Shown here one piece after another: positions 18,325 to 27,112 of a stretch of DNA of 64,000 bases. The stretch comes from JAEUOS01 sp965279115. Lineage in GTDB: Bacteria > Pseudomonadota > Gammaproteobacteria > Burkholderiales > JAEUOS01. The stretch's first letter is position 1, and the number at the start of each line of letters is the position of its first letter. The notes below the pieces were generated by a model. It was not told where the DNA came from, did not search any database, and was given only the letters and a program-made list of their open reading frames with translations. The DNA is taken from NCBI GenBank assembly GCA_965279115.1, contig OZ257137.1:6262001-6326000 (forward strand), written 5' to 3'. A program made the position numbers and the translations under genes.

Positions 18325-19298
18325 TCCGCGCCTTCCTGCGCCTAGTCCTGGCGGCGGTTGCGATCCAGGCGCACGCCGACCCGGCGGCCGACGCCTTCAA
18401 TCAGGGCTCCACCTTCGGCAAATCCGGCAATGCCGCGGCACGTAGCGGGAATTCCGGAGCCTCGCCGCAATCAACCGTACCCAATTTCACCGCCACCCCG
18501 CCGGAAGCATCCTATTTCGGCAATCCCGGCCTCGGCACACCCGCCTCCACCAAAGCCGCAGCCTGCGTGCCGCCCACAGGGAGCAGCCCGGCAGGCGGAT
18601 TTGGCGACCAGGCCTGCAACGCGGTGGGCTTCTCGCAGACCAACCCGTCGCGCCGCCCAACCTACAGCATCGGCCCGAACGATCCGTTGCTCACCCGTGC
18701 CAAGGCGATCACCGCCGACCCGCAGGCCATCGCCGGCAGCCTGAGCGGCACCTACAGCGGCTGCACCGTGCAGACGGTGACCAAGCCGGATGTGTTCGAG
18801 ACGCTGATCTGCAACCAGTACCGCACCATCGAGAACACCACTTGCGACAAGGTGCTGATCGTCACGCCGATTCAAGTGCCCGGATGCTCGCCCGGGCAAT
18901 TCCTGACACGAGTCGTCGCCGACCCTTGCCCAAACTGCATCGACTACATCGCCTTCGACTTCTCCTGCGGCGCAAACAACTACCTGATGCACGCCTTCAC
19001 CATCTACAAGTCCAGTGGCGGCGTGTACATGGAACTGGGTTCGCAATACGTCCCCGGCACGCTCAATACCCAGATCGGCCAGACCCTCGGCCCCTCGCGA
19101 ATCGACGGCTACTACTGCTACCAGACCTACTACAGCCAGTCTTGCTCAGGTGCCAACTGCTCGATCGGCGCCTGGTTTTACAACCCCTGCGCGGGCACCA
19201 GCTACTACGGCGTAAGCACCTTCGCCATGCCCACCACCGTGAGTTTCCGAGATTCCTGGGACAACCAATGCGCGGCGCTGGAGGCGCGCGCCCAATGA
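18321..19298 (+). CDS. traN: TraN N-terminal half as a separate secreted protein
   Basis: 325 residues with its own signal peptide (MIRAFLRLVLAAVAIQAHA). The mature start resembles that of F TraN, with a low-complexity Gly/Ser stretch then NATPPEASYFGNPG-like sequence (here NFTATPPEASYFGNPG), and many Cys residues in the last third. F TraN, an outer-membrane mating-pair adhesin of about 600 residues, is one polypeptide. Here the homologous sequence is divided, and this part ends in a normal stop that overlaps the next start as ATGA. Recipient-contact or mating-pair stabilisation is the expected role. Confidence 0.75.
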   Translation: MIRAFLRLVLAAVAIQAHADPAADAFNQGSTFGKSGNAAARSGNSGASPQSTVPNFTATPPEASYFGNPGLGTPASTKAAACVPPTGSSPAGGFGDQACNAVGFSQTNPSRRPTYSIGPNDPLLTRAKAITADPQAIAGSLSGTYSGCTVQTVTKPDVFETLICNQYRTIENTTCDKVLIVTPIQVPGCSPGQFLTRVVADPCPNCIDYIAFDFSCGANNYLMHAFTIYKSSGGVYMELGSQYVPGTLNTQIGQTLGPSRIDGYYCYQTYYSQSCSGANCSIGAWFYNPCAGTSYYGVSTFAMPTTVSFRDSWDNQCAALEARAQ

Positions 19299-20494
19299 TC
19301 CGGCGTTTTCTGGAATTTCTAGCGCTTGCAGCGGCCTGCCTCGCCAGCCCGACAGGCCACGCTGCCGATTGCCAGAAGCTTTCCGAAGCCTGCGTCGAAG
19401 GACCAGCCACCCGCACCATTGCCGGTTACCCGGTGTATCGGGACTGCTGGCGCACCCGTTCGCAGTTCAGCTGCGTCTCCCAAGCAATGACCGACGACTG
19501 CCAGCCCCTGCGCGACCGCGGCTGCAGCCAGGTGGGCTCACGCTGCATCGATACCAGCCCGCAGGGCGCCTGCATGCTCTACGAGCAATCCTGGCAATGC
19601 AAGGTCTCAGCTGGTTCGACCTCGACCATCACCAACTGCGGCAGCCAGCAGTTCTGCCTGAACGGCAAGTGCTTCGATACGGCGCATACGCCCGATGCCG
19701 ATTTCGCCAAAGTGGTAGCCGGGATGGAAGCGCAGCGCGAGGCCGGCAAGTACATGGACCCGAACAGCCTGGTGGTGTTCCAGGGTTACGACAACCGCTG
19801 CCGCAAGAAGCTCTTCGGCCTGGTCAATTGCTGCAAGGGCGCTGGTTCCAGCGGTTCGCTGTTCAGCAACCTGAATATGATCATGGGCGCCGGCAGCCAG
19901 GCGGCCGGCGTGCTGGGGTCGAGCTACACCTACGACGCCTTGTTCACCTCCGACGCGCCGGACCTCGTAATTGCCGGCTTCGAGGCCCTCTTCGGCGCCG
20001 GCGGCGGTTCCTCCGCGCTGGCTGGCCTCCTCGCTGGCGACGTGTCGGTGGTGTCGTTCATCGAAACCCTGGTGCCCGGCCCCTGGAGCATCGCCATGCT
20101 GGCGATCCAGCTCTCCGGCATTCTCAATTGCGAACAGGCCGAACAGATCCTCGTCATGAAGCGCGACAACCGGCTCTGCCACGGGGTGGGCAGCTACTGC
20201 TCGGCCCGGGTGCCGATCATCAGGCTGTGCATCGAGACCACCGAATCCTACTGCTGCTTCAACTCGCGCCTGTCGCGCATCATCAACGAGCAGGGACGCG
20301 GCCAACTCGGCAAAGGCTGGGGCGGGCCCGAGAACCCCGACTGCAGCGGCTTCACCATCACGCAATTGCAGGCGCTCGACTTCTCGCGCATGAACCTGGC
20401 GGAGTTCTACGCCGAGATCGCCCCCACGCTGCCGGATACGGGCGCCATCCGCGCAAACGCGCAACAGAAGGTCAACAGCTACTTCGCCAAATGA
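19295..20494 (+). CDS. traN: TraN C-terminal half with its own signal peptide
   Basis: 399 residues starting at the ATG overlapping the previous stop. It has an independent signal peptide (FLEFLALAAACLASPTGHA) and then the Cys-rich TraN C-terminal domain, beginning CQKLSEACVEG and including PVYRDCWRTRSQFSCVS, which parallels the middle of F TraN. The end CSGFTITQLQALDFSRMNLAEFY is the family C-terminus. Compared with F TraN it contains an inserted hydrophobic Gly/Ala-rich segment around residues 190-280. Two secreted halves would have to meet in the outer membrane. Many cysteines again fit the disulphide enzymes of the operon. Confidence 0.82.
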   Translation: MIRRFLEFLALAAACLASPTGHAADCQKLSEACVEGPATRTIAGYPVYRDCWRTRSQFSCVSQAMTDDCQPLRDRGCSQVGSRCIDTSPQGACMLYEQSWQCKVSAGSTSTITNCGSQQFCLNGKCFDTAHTPDADFAKVVAGMEAQREAGKYMDPNSLVVFQGYDNRCRKKLFGLVNCCKGAGSSGSLFSNLNMIMGAGSQAAGVLGSSYTYDALFTSDAPDLVIAGFEALFGAGGGSSALAGLLAGDVSVVSFIETLVPGPWSIAMLAIQLSGILNCEQAEQILVMKRDNRLCHGVGSYCSARVPIIRLCIETTESYCCFNSRLSRIINEQGRGQLGKGWGGPENPDCSGFTITQLQALDFSRMNLAEFYAEIAPTLPDTGAIRANAQQKVNSYFAK

Positions 20495-20862
20495 ACGATC
20501 TTTCCATCCTTCTCACTGGCTCCCTGCTCGCCCTGCTCGCCTCACGCGGGGTGCAGGCCCAACCATCGGCCCGCATCCAGGTGCCGGACATCAAGCCGCT
20601 ACTGCTTCGCGCGATCGAGCGAGGGTCGGCGCAAGGCGCACTGGTAGGCGTTGCCGCGGCCTATACCCAGCGCAAGTTCGGCACCACCAGCCCGATCGAA
20701 ATCGACGTCCGGCGCCTGCAGGCGCTACCAAACCCAGGCTGCGCCCGGTTGGAAGTCACTACCCGCCAAAAGGACGTGGTGGAACGCGGCCAGAAAGGCG
20801 ACGGCGAACTCGTCTACCAGGTGAGCTATTGCCGTGACGGTAGTGTTCCCGACAAACGATAG
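20491..20862 (+). CDS. Small secreted protein of unknown function in the tra operon
   Basis: 123 residues with a signal peptide ending near GVQAQ. The rest shows two cysteines and no motif I can name. It is coupled to the preceding gene by an ATGA overlap and lies seven bases before traF, so it is part of the operon. The position between traN and traF suggests a small periplasmic accessory factor. Confidence 0.7.
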   Translation: MNDLSILLTGSLLALLASRGVQAQPSARIQVPDIKPLLLRAIERGSAQGALVGVAAAYTQRKFGTTSPIEIDVRRLQALPNPGCARLEVTTRQKDVVERGQKGDGELVYQVSYCRDGSVPDKR

Positions 20863-20868
20863 ATCGCC

Positions 20869-21699
20869 ATGCAAAAGCCAATCCTCGTTGCAGTGCTGTC
20901 TCTGGCCATGCTGCCGATCGGCGCCCTTCCCGCCGACGATTCGGCAACCTCAATCAACGCTGCCAACGCCCAAACCGGTCCGGCAACCATCGGCGACGGC
21001 ACCTACTGGCGCCGCAACGGCGAAGGATGGTTCTGGTACCGCGACCCGCCCGAATCCGCGCGCTCGCCCAAGGCCGCGGCGCCATCGACCCGCCAACCTG
21101 AACTGGTCGAGTTCGAAGCGATGCAGAAGCGTCTCGACGACCTGAAGCGCGTGGCCGTGATGAACCCCACCGACGCGAACCTGCTGTCCTACATGCGCTA
21201 CCAGCGCTTCGTGATGGACAAGTCCGAGTTCTTCGCAGAGCACTGGCAACGCCTGGTGTGGTCCGTCCCGGACCTCGACTACGGCCTGACCGGCCGGCCC
21301 ACCAACGCGATGGCCATCGGGGTTTTTGATGACCAGCAACGCGACAAGCAGGCGCAGGCGGTCCGCAATCTGGCTTCCACGCACGGCGTGCTGTTCATCT
21401 TCCGCAGCGACTGCCCCTACTGCCACCGCCTGGCGCCGATCCTGAAGCGCTTCGAGCAGGAATACGGCATGACGGTGTTTCCGGTCAGCCTGGACGGCCG
21501 TGGCCTGCCGGAATACCCGAATCCCCAACCCGACAACGGCATCGCCACGCGTCTCAACGCCTCGATGGTGCCGGCGCTGTACCTCTCGGCACCGTCCAAA
21601 CGCCAGATTCGCCCGATCGGCTTCGGCGTGATGGCGATGAACGAGCTCATCGAGCGCATCGCCGCCCTCGCCCAGGACACGCGCCGGGACCCGCTGTAA
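20869..21699 (+). CDS. traF: TraF, periplasmic thioredoxin-like T4SS protein with CPYC
   Basis: 276 residues with a signal peptide and a thioredoxin fold in the C-terminal half. The N-terminal part contains GDGTYWRRNGEGWFWYRDPP, typical of F-type TraF. The active site CPYC (residues 182-185) is present, whereas TraF of the F plasmid has lost it and relies on TrbB. This protein is therefore probably redox active and may assist folding of TraU, TraN and TraH. Confidence 0.9.
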   Translation: MQKPILVAVLSLAMLPIGALPADDSATSINAANAQTGPATIGDGTYWRRNGEGWFWYRDPPESARSPKAAAPSTRQPELVEFEAMQKRLDDLKRVAVMNPTDANLLSYMRYQRFVMDKSEFFAEHWQRLVWSVPDLDYGLTGRPTNAMAIGVFDDQQRDKQAQAVRNLASTHGVLFIFRSDCPYCHRLAPILKRFEQEYGMTVFPVSLDGRGLPEYPNPQPDNGIATRLNASMVPALYLSAPSKRQIRPIGFGVMAMNELIERIAALAQDTRRDPL

Positions 21700-21717
21700 C
21701 GCCGCGAAGGAACCATC

Positions 21718-23163
21718 ATGCCCTCCCGCCCCAAACGCTTCATGGCCGGCCTGCTCGCGCTGGCCATATTGACCGCCCCCACCGCCAGCCACCCGGCCGA
21801 TCTCAATGCCGAAATGCAGGCGATGTTCAACGACCTGGGCGTGCTGGGCAACGTCACTGCCCCGGGCGCGTTCCGCGGCCAGGCCATGAACCTGTACACC
21901 GGCGGCAGCCTGATGATGCGCGCGCCGGGCAAGAATTACCCGCTCATCAACGCCCGGCTGCCCAGCCTGCGGGCCGGCTGCGGCGGCATCGACCTGTTCG
22001 GCGGAGCGTTCTCCTTCATCAACAAGCAGCAGTTTGTGGCGTTGCTGCAGAACATCGGCTCGAACGCAGTGGGCTACGCCTTCAAGCTGGCCCTTCAGTC
22101 GATCTCGCCAGATATCGACAAGCTCCTGACCGAATTGCAGGACCAGGTCAACAAGATCAACGCGATGAACATCAATTCCTGCGAGGCCGCGCAGTCGCTG
22201 GTCAACGGGGTCGTCGGCGAATTCGACAACTCGGTGCAAAGCGGCTGCGCCAACATCTCCCAGTACCTGGGCAGCGTCTCCGACCGTGCCGACGCACGCT
22301 TCGCCTGCGCAACGGGCGCCCCGGCGGTAGTCAGGAATGCGGCCGATTCCACCGACCCGAACGTACGCAACGTCACCTTCGTCAAGGGCAACGTCACCTG
22401 GTTGGCCCTGAACCAGGTGGGCGGCAGCATCAGCCGGCAGGAGAAGGAATTGATCATGAGCGTGATCGGCACCGTGATCCTGACCCCGCCGGCAGACGAC
22501 GGCAGCGGCGCCATGCCCCAGTACGTCGAGCCCAGCATCATCGGCCTTCACGACCTGCTGCTCGGGCGTGGCGCCTCCGCCACCGAGGGCAATGTCGACA
22601 TCGAGGTCTACGTCTGCGACGAACCGACCGAATGCCTCAACCCGACCCGCACCACGGTCTCCGCCAAGCCCTTCACCCGCCTGGTGGCCGAGCGGCTGCG
22701 CCGCATGTCCGACAATATCGCCACCCGTTCGCCGCAAACCAGCGCCGACATCGGCTTCATCAACAACACCACCGAGCCTGTCTACAAGATGCTGGCGGTC
22801 GCCAATGCCGTGCCCGGCTCCAACACCGCCGAAACCCTGATCGAGACCTACAAGGACGTGGTAGCGCTCGACTATGCCGAAACCTTCCTCAACCGGGCGA
22901 TCCGCCAGGCTCTCAGCGCACTGTCGCAGGCCCTGAAGCGCAGCGGGGTCGAGCAGCAGTACGTGGACACCCTGAGGCAGAACGCCCAGGACGCGCAACG
23001 CCAGCTCCTCGCCGAGAAGCAGACCGCCTACGCCAAGGTGCGTTCGGTCTCCTCCATGACCCAGGATCTGCAAACCCTGGAGCGTCAACTCTGGAGCTCG
23101 ATGCCGCCAGCGGTAAAGGCAATGCTCGAATTCAGCGTCAATTCCGGCGCGCGCGGCTCCTGA
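21718..23163 (+). CDS. traH: TraH, periplasmic pilus assembly protein
   Basis: 481 residues with an N-terminal signal peptide, the family segment YTGGSLMMRAPGKNYPLINARLPSLRAGCGGIDLF near residues 60-95 (read from the frame, key residues GCGGID) and a C-terminal coiled coil (about 400-460). TraH is needed for F pilus extension and interacts with TraF and TraU. A GGAA ribosome binding site precedes the ATG. It lies 18 bases after traF. Confidence 0.93.
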   Translation: MPSRPKRFMAGLLALAILTAPTASHPADLNAEMQAMFNDLGVLGNVTAPGAFRGQAMNLYTGGSLMMRAPGKNYPLINARLPSLRAGCGGIDLFGGAFSFINKQQFVALLQNIGSNAVGYAFKLALQSISPDIDKLLTELQDQVNKINAMNINSCEAAQSLVNGVVGEFDNSVQSGCANISQYLGSVSDRADARFACATGAPAVVRNAADSTDPNVRNVTFVKGNVTWLALNQVGGSISRQEKELIMSVIGTVILTPPADDGSGAMPQYVEPSIIGLHDLLLGRGASATEGNVDIEVYVCDEPTECLNPTRTTVSAKPFTRLVAERLRRMSDNIATRSPQTSADIGFINNTTEPVYKMLAVANAVPGSNTAETLIETYKDVVALDYAETFLNRAIRQALSALSQALKRSGVEQQYVDTLRQNAQDAQRQLLAEKQTAYAKVRSVSSMTQDLQTLERQLWSSMPPAVKAMLEFSVNSGARGS

Positions 23164-23224
23164 CGCCAAAACTCTCCATCCAGGCCGCCCGACACCCCGC
23201 GGCGGGACGCCACAACCCCATCCC

Positions 23225-26134
23225 GTGTTCGAGATCTACGCCTACGGCAATGTCGATTCCCTGACCGGGGTCTTCAACGCCATCGCCGCCATCATGGGCG
23301 GTGCCGGCTATTTCGGCCTGATCAAGACGGTGGCCGTCACCGGCGTGCTGGTGGCGGCTTTCGCCGGCCTCTTCTCACCGGGCAAGTTTCACGGCTGGGG
23401 CTGGCTGATGGGGTTCCTGTTCATCTACTACGCCCTGTTCGTGCCGAAGGCGGACGTGGTGATCGTCGACAAGCTGGGTGGCCAGGCACCCGTGGCAGTC
23501 GGCAACGTGCCGATTGGGGTGGCGTTTTTCGGGCACTACACCAGCCTGGTGGGCGACGTGATGACGCGCTTCTTCGAGACCGCGTTCCAGGTGATCCCGG
23601 CCACCAGCGCCCAGCTTCCCAGCGAACTCGCGTACCAGAAGAACGGTGTCCTGTTCGGCAACCGCCTGATCCAGGCATCGCGCTCGATCAACGTCGCCGA
23701 CCCGCAACTGCGCACCGACATGATCGCCTTCGTCTACAACTGCACGATGTACGACCTGCAGGATGGCACCATCGACCCCGCCACCTTTGCCCAGAGCGCC
23801 GACATCTGGGCGTTGATGGGGAATCCGAATCCGGCACGTTTCTCGACCTACGGCAACCCGGTGCAGGTACAGCCCTGCCCGGCCGTGTACACCTACCTCG
23901 CCAACCGCCTGCCGGCCGAAGTGGCGCGCGCCCGCGCGGTTCTGGCGTTTCAGATGAATCCCGCGCTCGATGCGACCGCCGCACAAGGTGTGATCGACAG
24001 CCAGATCGAGCAGGCGTACTTCAAAACCAAAATCGCCACCGCCGCGCAAGGCGCGGCCGACCTGCTGCGGCAGAACATCATGATCAACCTGGTGCAGGAC
24101 ACCGGCAGCATCGTCGGCCAGAAGATCAACGATCCGGCCTCCGTCATGATCGCCACCGCACGTGCCAGCGCCACAGCCTCGATCAACTCCTCGTTCCTGA
24201 CCATGGGCAAGGTCGCGGAACAGGCCCTGCCCCTGGTGCGCAACGTGATCGAGGCGATCATCTACGCAGTGTTCCCGTTCGTGTTCCTGCTGTTCCTGCT
24301 GGCCCAGGGGCGCGGCCTCGGGCTCGCACTCAAGAGCTTCGTGCTGAGCCTGGTGTGGATCCAACTCTGGCCGCCGCTGTATGCCATCCTCAACTACGTG
24401 GCCACCCTGGCCAGCGCCAAGAACCTCGAGGCCGCGGCGCGCATGGGCGCCGCAACGCAAGGCCTGGCCCTGGATACCGCGGCCAGCATCTACCGCGGCG
24501 CGATTTCCGACCAGGCTGTGGCGGGCTACATGGTGATCTCGATTCCGATCATCGCCACCGCGATCATCAAGGGCGGCGAAGTCGCCTTCCAGGCGGTGAC
24601 CGGGGTCGGACCGATGCAATCTGCCGTGTCGGGAGAAGCGGCCAGCACCTCCAAGGGCAACGTCACCCAGGACGCGGTCGCCATCGACCAGCAACAAATC
24701 GCACCGACCCGGACTTCCGCCTTCATGTCCACGACCAGCGATGCGCACGGCAGCACGATCCAGGGCAGCGGGCCGGATGCGGGGGTTTTCCGGTATCAGG
24801 CCACCATGAGCCGGCTGGCAACTACGTTCACTTTCACCGAGCGGCAAGCCAATTCGCTCTCGGACAGTGCACGAGAGGCGGAAACCCTCGGCAAGACCGA
24901 GCGTGAATCGATGCAGCGCAGCCAGGCCACCGCCCTCACCCGGGCGCTGGGCATTCAGGAGAGCTTCGACCGCTCCCAGCAGCGCTCAGGCGCGAGTAAC
25001 ACCTCGGAAGGCGGATCGACGTCGACCCAACTACAGACGCTGAATTCCGTGGCGCGGGAGGTCAATCGACGTCTGGGAATGGGCGAGGACTCGTCGGTCG
25101 GTAAAAGCGTTGCGGCATCGGCCGCCACCGGCGCACGTATCCCCCTCACAGAGATCGGCGCCCAAATTCGGTCGGAGGGCCGGCAGGTCAGCCAACAACA
25201 ACTGCAGAGCGCTCACGACTATGCCCGCAAGGCCGTCGAAACCGCCCAGTTCTCGGAAGCCACGTCCCTGGTCAAGGAGTTCCGGTCCTCGGATGCGTAT
25301 CAATGGGCGCGTGGAAACCGCACAACGTCCACTTCCGGATTCGACTCGTCCTACCGCGAGGCAGCAGATCATCAAACGGCGAGCGAATCCGCCTACGGTC
25401 AGTCGAAGGAACTCGCCCGCACCGCGCAATTCATGCGTGAATGGAGCAGTGGCGCCCAGACCGATTTCACCAACTACGCGGCGCGCCGGCTTTCAGAGCG
25501 CGGCCTGCTTCGCGAGGACGATCCGATCAAGTTGCAGCGTGCCGTCACCGAGATTGCCTACGGTTATGCGAAAGGCGGAAACGTTGGAGATGGCTTCGTG
25601 CCAGCCGACAGCCCCTTGGCATCAAATCGCCACACTGACGCAGCGCTTGGCTGGCGATCCTCCACGCTGCGCGAGGAATTCGATCAGTCCGATAGGTCGG
25701 GTAACACCGACGCGTTGCGGAATCAGGCCGCTACAAACGAAAATTCGATCCGCGATCGCCAATCTCGGCAACGCGCCCCACCTGGGCAAGCCATTGGCAA
25801 TGACGTTGCCGAGCGAGTACACGCTACGGAAAGTCGTGCCTCCACGGCCCTCGATTCGCGTCGGCGCGAAGTTTCCCAGGAGCAGGGTGGCTTGAGCGCG
25901 GACTACAACGCGACCGTTCAGGCGGGCAAGGTAAATGCACAACACAGCGGAAATCGAGCAGTTTGGGACACCATTGGCGCCCAGACGGACAATCGCGCAA
26001 AATTAGGATCGGCCCCGGAGCGTGCCGAGGTCGGTGAGTGGCATTTTGACAAGGACGGTACCCCGGTTGCGGGACCCGAGGTCAAACCTGGAACATCGGC
26101 GACGAAAGAAAAGCCGCCGACTGCCGGCCAATAG
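23225..26134 (+). CDS. traG: TraG, mating-pair formation/stabilisation membrane protein
   Basis: 969 residues, starting at a GTG with a weak ribosome binding site 61 bases after traH. The N-terminal half carries about five membrane segments (near residues 30, 60, 340, 370 and 430). The C-terminal half is hydrophilic, rich in Ser, Gln and Ala and largely helical, as in F TraG. F TraG acts in pilus assembly through its N-terminal half and in mating-pair stabilisation and entry exclusion recognition through its C-terminal half. Last gene of the transfer operon; a convergent minus-strand gene begins 60 bases later. I saw no strong terminator between them. Confidence 0.9.
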   Translation: MFEIYAYGNVDSLTGVFNAIAAIMGGAGYFGLIKTVAVTGVLVAAFAGLFSPGKFHGWGWLMGFLFIYYALFVPKADVVIVDKLGGQAPVAVGNVPIGVAFFGHYTSLVGDVMTRFFETAFQVIPATSAQLPSELAYQKNGVLFGNRLIQASRSINVADPQLRTDMIAFVYNCTMYDLQDGTIDPATFAQSADIWALMGNPNPARFSTYGNPVQVQPCPAVYTYLANRLPAEVARARAVLAFQMNPALDATAAQGVIDSQIEQAYFKTKIATAAQGAADLLRQNIMINLVQDTGSIVGQKINDPASVMIATARASATASINSSFLTMGKVAEQALPLVRNVIEAIIYAVFPFVFLLFLLAQGRGLGLALKSFVLSLVWIQLWPPLYAILNYVATLASAKNLEAAARMGAATQGLALDTAASIYRGAISDQAVAGYMVISIPIIATAIIKGGEVAFQAVTGVGPMQSAVSGEAASTSKGNVTQDAVAIDQQQIAPTRTSAFMSTTSDAHGSTIQGSGPDAGVFRYQATMSRLATTFTFTERQANSLSDSAREAETLGKTERESMQRSQATALTRALGIQESFDRSQQRSGASNTSEGGSTSTQLQTLNSVAREVNRRLGMGEDSSVGKSVAASAATGARIPLTEIGAQIRSEGRQVSQQQLQSAHDYARKAVETAQFSEATSLVKEFRSSDAYQWARGNRTTSTSGFDSSYREAADHQTASESAYGQSKELARTAQFMREWSSGAQTDFTNYAARRLSERGLLREDDPIKLQRAVTEIAYGYAKGGNVGDGFVPADSPLASNRHTDAALGWRSSTLREEFDQSDRSGNTDALRNQAATNENSIRDRQSRQRAPPGQAIGNDVAERVHATESRASTALDSRRREVSQEQGGLSADYNATVQAGKVNAQHSGNRAVWDTIGAQTDNRAKLGSAPERAEVGEWHFDKDGTPVAGPEVKPGTSATKEKPPTAGQ

Positions 26135-26193
26135 CTCAGACTTCTGGATGATCAGAAATCACGGCCCATGGAGAACGCTGGAACAACGAAAGC

Positions 26194-26463
26194 TCAGTCT
26201 TTAGAGGCGCCAACTTCGAGGCTTCCCAGCCCGTTTCGCGTGATGTAGCCGGGCGCATCATCGCCGTAGCGACTCGATGGATTGCCTACGACCATCGGAT
26301 CGCAATGCAGCCAGCCCTTGAAATCGGGATCGATCAAGCGCTCGGCCTCCCGGGCATCCTCTTCCGAAACGACGCCAACGGCGAACGCCGCGCGAACTTG
26401 CGTGACAACGCTGCCGAAAAAATCGCTCAGGGAATTGCGCAGTGGGGTGAGATCGGTGTTCAT
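26194..26463 (-). CDS. Small protein of unknown function, downstream of broken parE
   Basis: 89 residues, acidic C-terminus, no signal peptide or membrane segment and no motif I recognise. A segment around residues 35-60 (EEDAREAERLIDPDFKGWLH) looks like folded protein rather than chance coding. It is the last gene of the minus-strand group that contains parD. Function unknown. Confidence 0.55.
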   Translation of the reverse strand: MNTDLTPLRNSLSDFFGSVVTQVRAAFAVGVVSEEDAREAERLIDPDFKGWLHCDPMVVGNPSSRYGDDAPGYITRNGLGSLEVGASKD

Positions 26464-26499
26464 GGACGCACGTCAATTAGTTCGCGTAGTCAAAAAATG

Positions 26500-26689
26500 T
26501 TACGCCAATCCGCGCGAGATTTCAGCAAGAAAAATCTTTCCTGCACTGGGCTCGCCACGATCCCAGCTTGTCGTGTTACTCGACCAGTTGGTCGCGGCCT
26601 CACGCTTCGCCGGTGTAACGCAGTATCCCGATGAAGTCGTCCTGCGCGATAGGGGAAAGCCCGAGCGGCAGCCCCTTACGGGAGGACAT
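26500..26689 (-). pseudogene. parE: Decayed ParE-like toxin gene
   Basis: The ATG at 26689 overlaps the parD stop by 14 bases, the usual parDE arrangement. The frame reads MSSRKGLPLGLSPIAQDDFI then GILRYTGEA and hits TGA at 26602-26600, where ParE proteins usually have Trp. It continues as GRDQLVE to a TAA at 26578-26576 in place of an expected Tyr, then HDKLGS. The remaining similarity (GKIFLAEISRGLA) is in another frame ending near 26500. Two nonsense changes plus at least one frameshift mean no toxin is made. Read directly on the minus strand; the ParE identity is by pattern only. Confidence 0.75.
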
Positions 26690-26963
26690 CCGGGTCCGCA
26701 GGGCGGCCGCTGTGCATGGCGTCGATGGCGCTTTTCGTCATCGACTCAAGAGTCTCGCGGCTATAGGCAACGCCCTCTCCGCGATCCAGTTGCTCGTCAC
26801 CCTTCTTGATCGCCGCCTGCCAGGCGGCGACGCGACTCTCCTCGGCCTGCATTCGGCGGATTGCGTCGCGGATCACTTCTGTGGCGTTGCCATAAAAGCC
26901 GCTCGCGACCTTGCCCTTGATGAATCCTTCCATTTCCGGCGATAGGTTCACGTGCATGGTCAT
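26676..26963 (-). CDS. parD: ParD-family antitoxin, orphan
   Basis: 95 residues from the ATG at 26963, which has GGAAGAG upstream; an in-frame TTG at 26981 is less likely. The N-terminus MTMHVNLSPEMEGFIKGKVA and following ATEVIRDAIRRM form a ribbon-helix-helix DNA-binding domain, and the C-terminal half is the toxin-binding tail. It should repress its own promoter, and a 41-bp palindrome lies just upstream. The partner parE next to it is broken, so this antitoxin is now an orphan or protects against toxins encoded elsewhere. Confidence 0.85.
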   Translation of the reverse strand: MTMHVNLSPEMEGFIKGKVASGFYGNATEVIRDAIRRMQAEESRVAAWQAAIKKGDEQLDRGEGVAYSRETLESMTKSAIDAMHSGRPADPDVLP

Positions 26964-26984
26964 GGCGTACTCTTCCCGCAAATC

Positions 26985-27025
26985 ATATCCATTAAATATA
27001 CATTAAATGTATATGCCATGGATAT
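26985..27025. promoter_or_regulatory. Nested palindrome upstream of parD, likely autorepressor operator
   Basis: The inner arms atatacatt (26996-27004) and aatgtatat (27006-27014) are perfect around one central base. The outer arms atatccat (26985-26992) and atggatat (27018-27025) are also perfect. The AT-rich 41-bp dyad stands out in a GC-rich window and lies 22 to 62 bases before the parD ATG, where ribbon-helix-helix antitoxins normally bind. Confidence 0.7.
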
Positions 27026-27112
27026 CTGAGCGAGTAAGGTCGTGGCCCAGTATCCGGGGTGGTATGTCTCAATTCGATAGGCTCGTGAAGATTTGACTGC
27101 GCCGGCCGCGCG

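Noticed and set aside
20950..23169. 739-codon minus-strand frame opposite traF and traH
   Set aside because: Shadow of GC-rich coding on the other strand; no start site and low-complexity composition (many Val, Gly, His, Ala).
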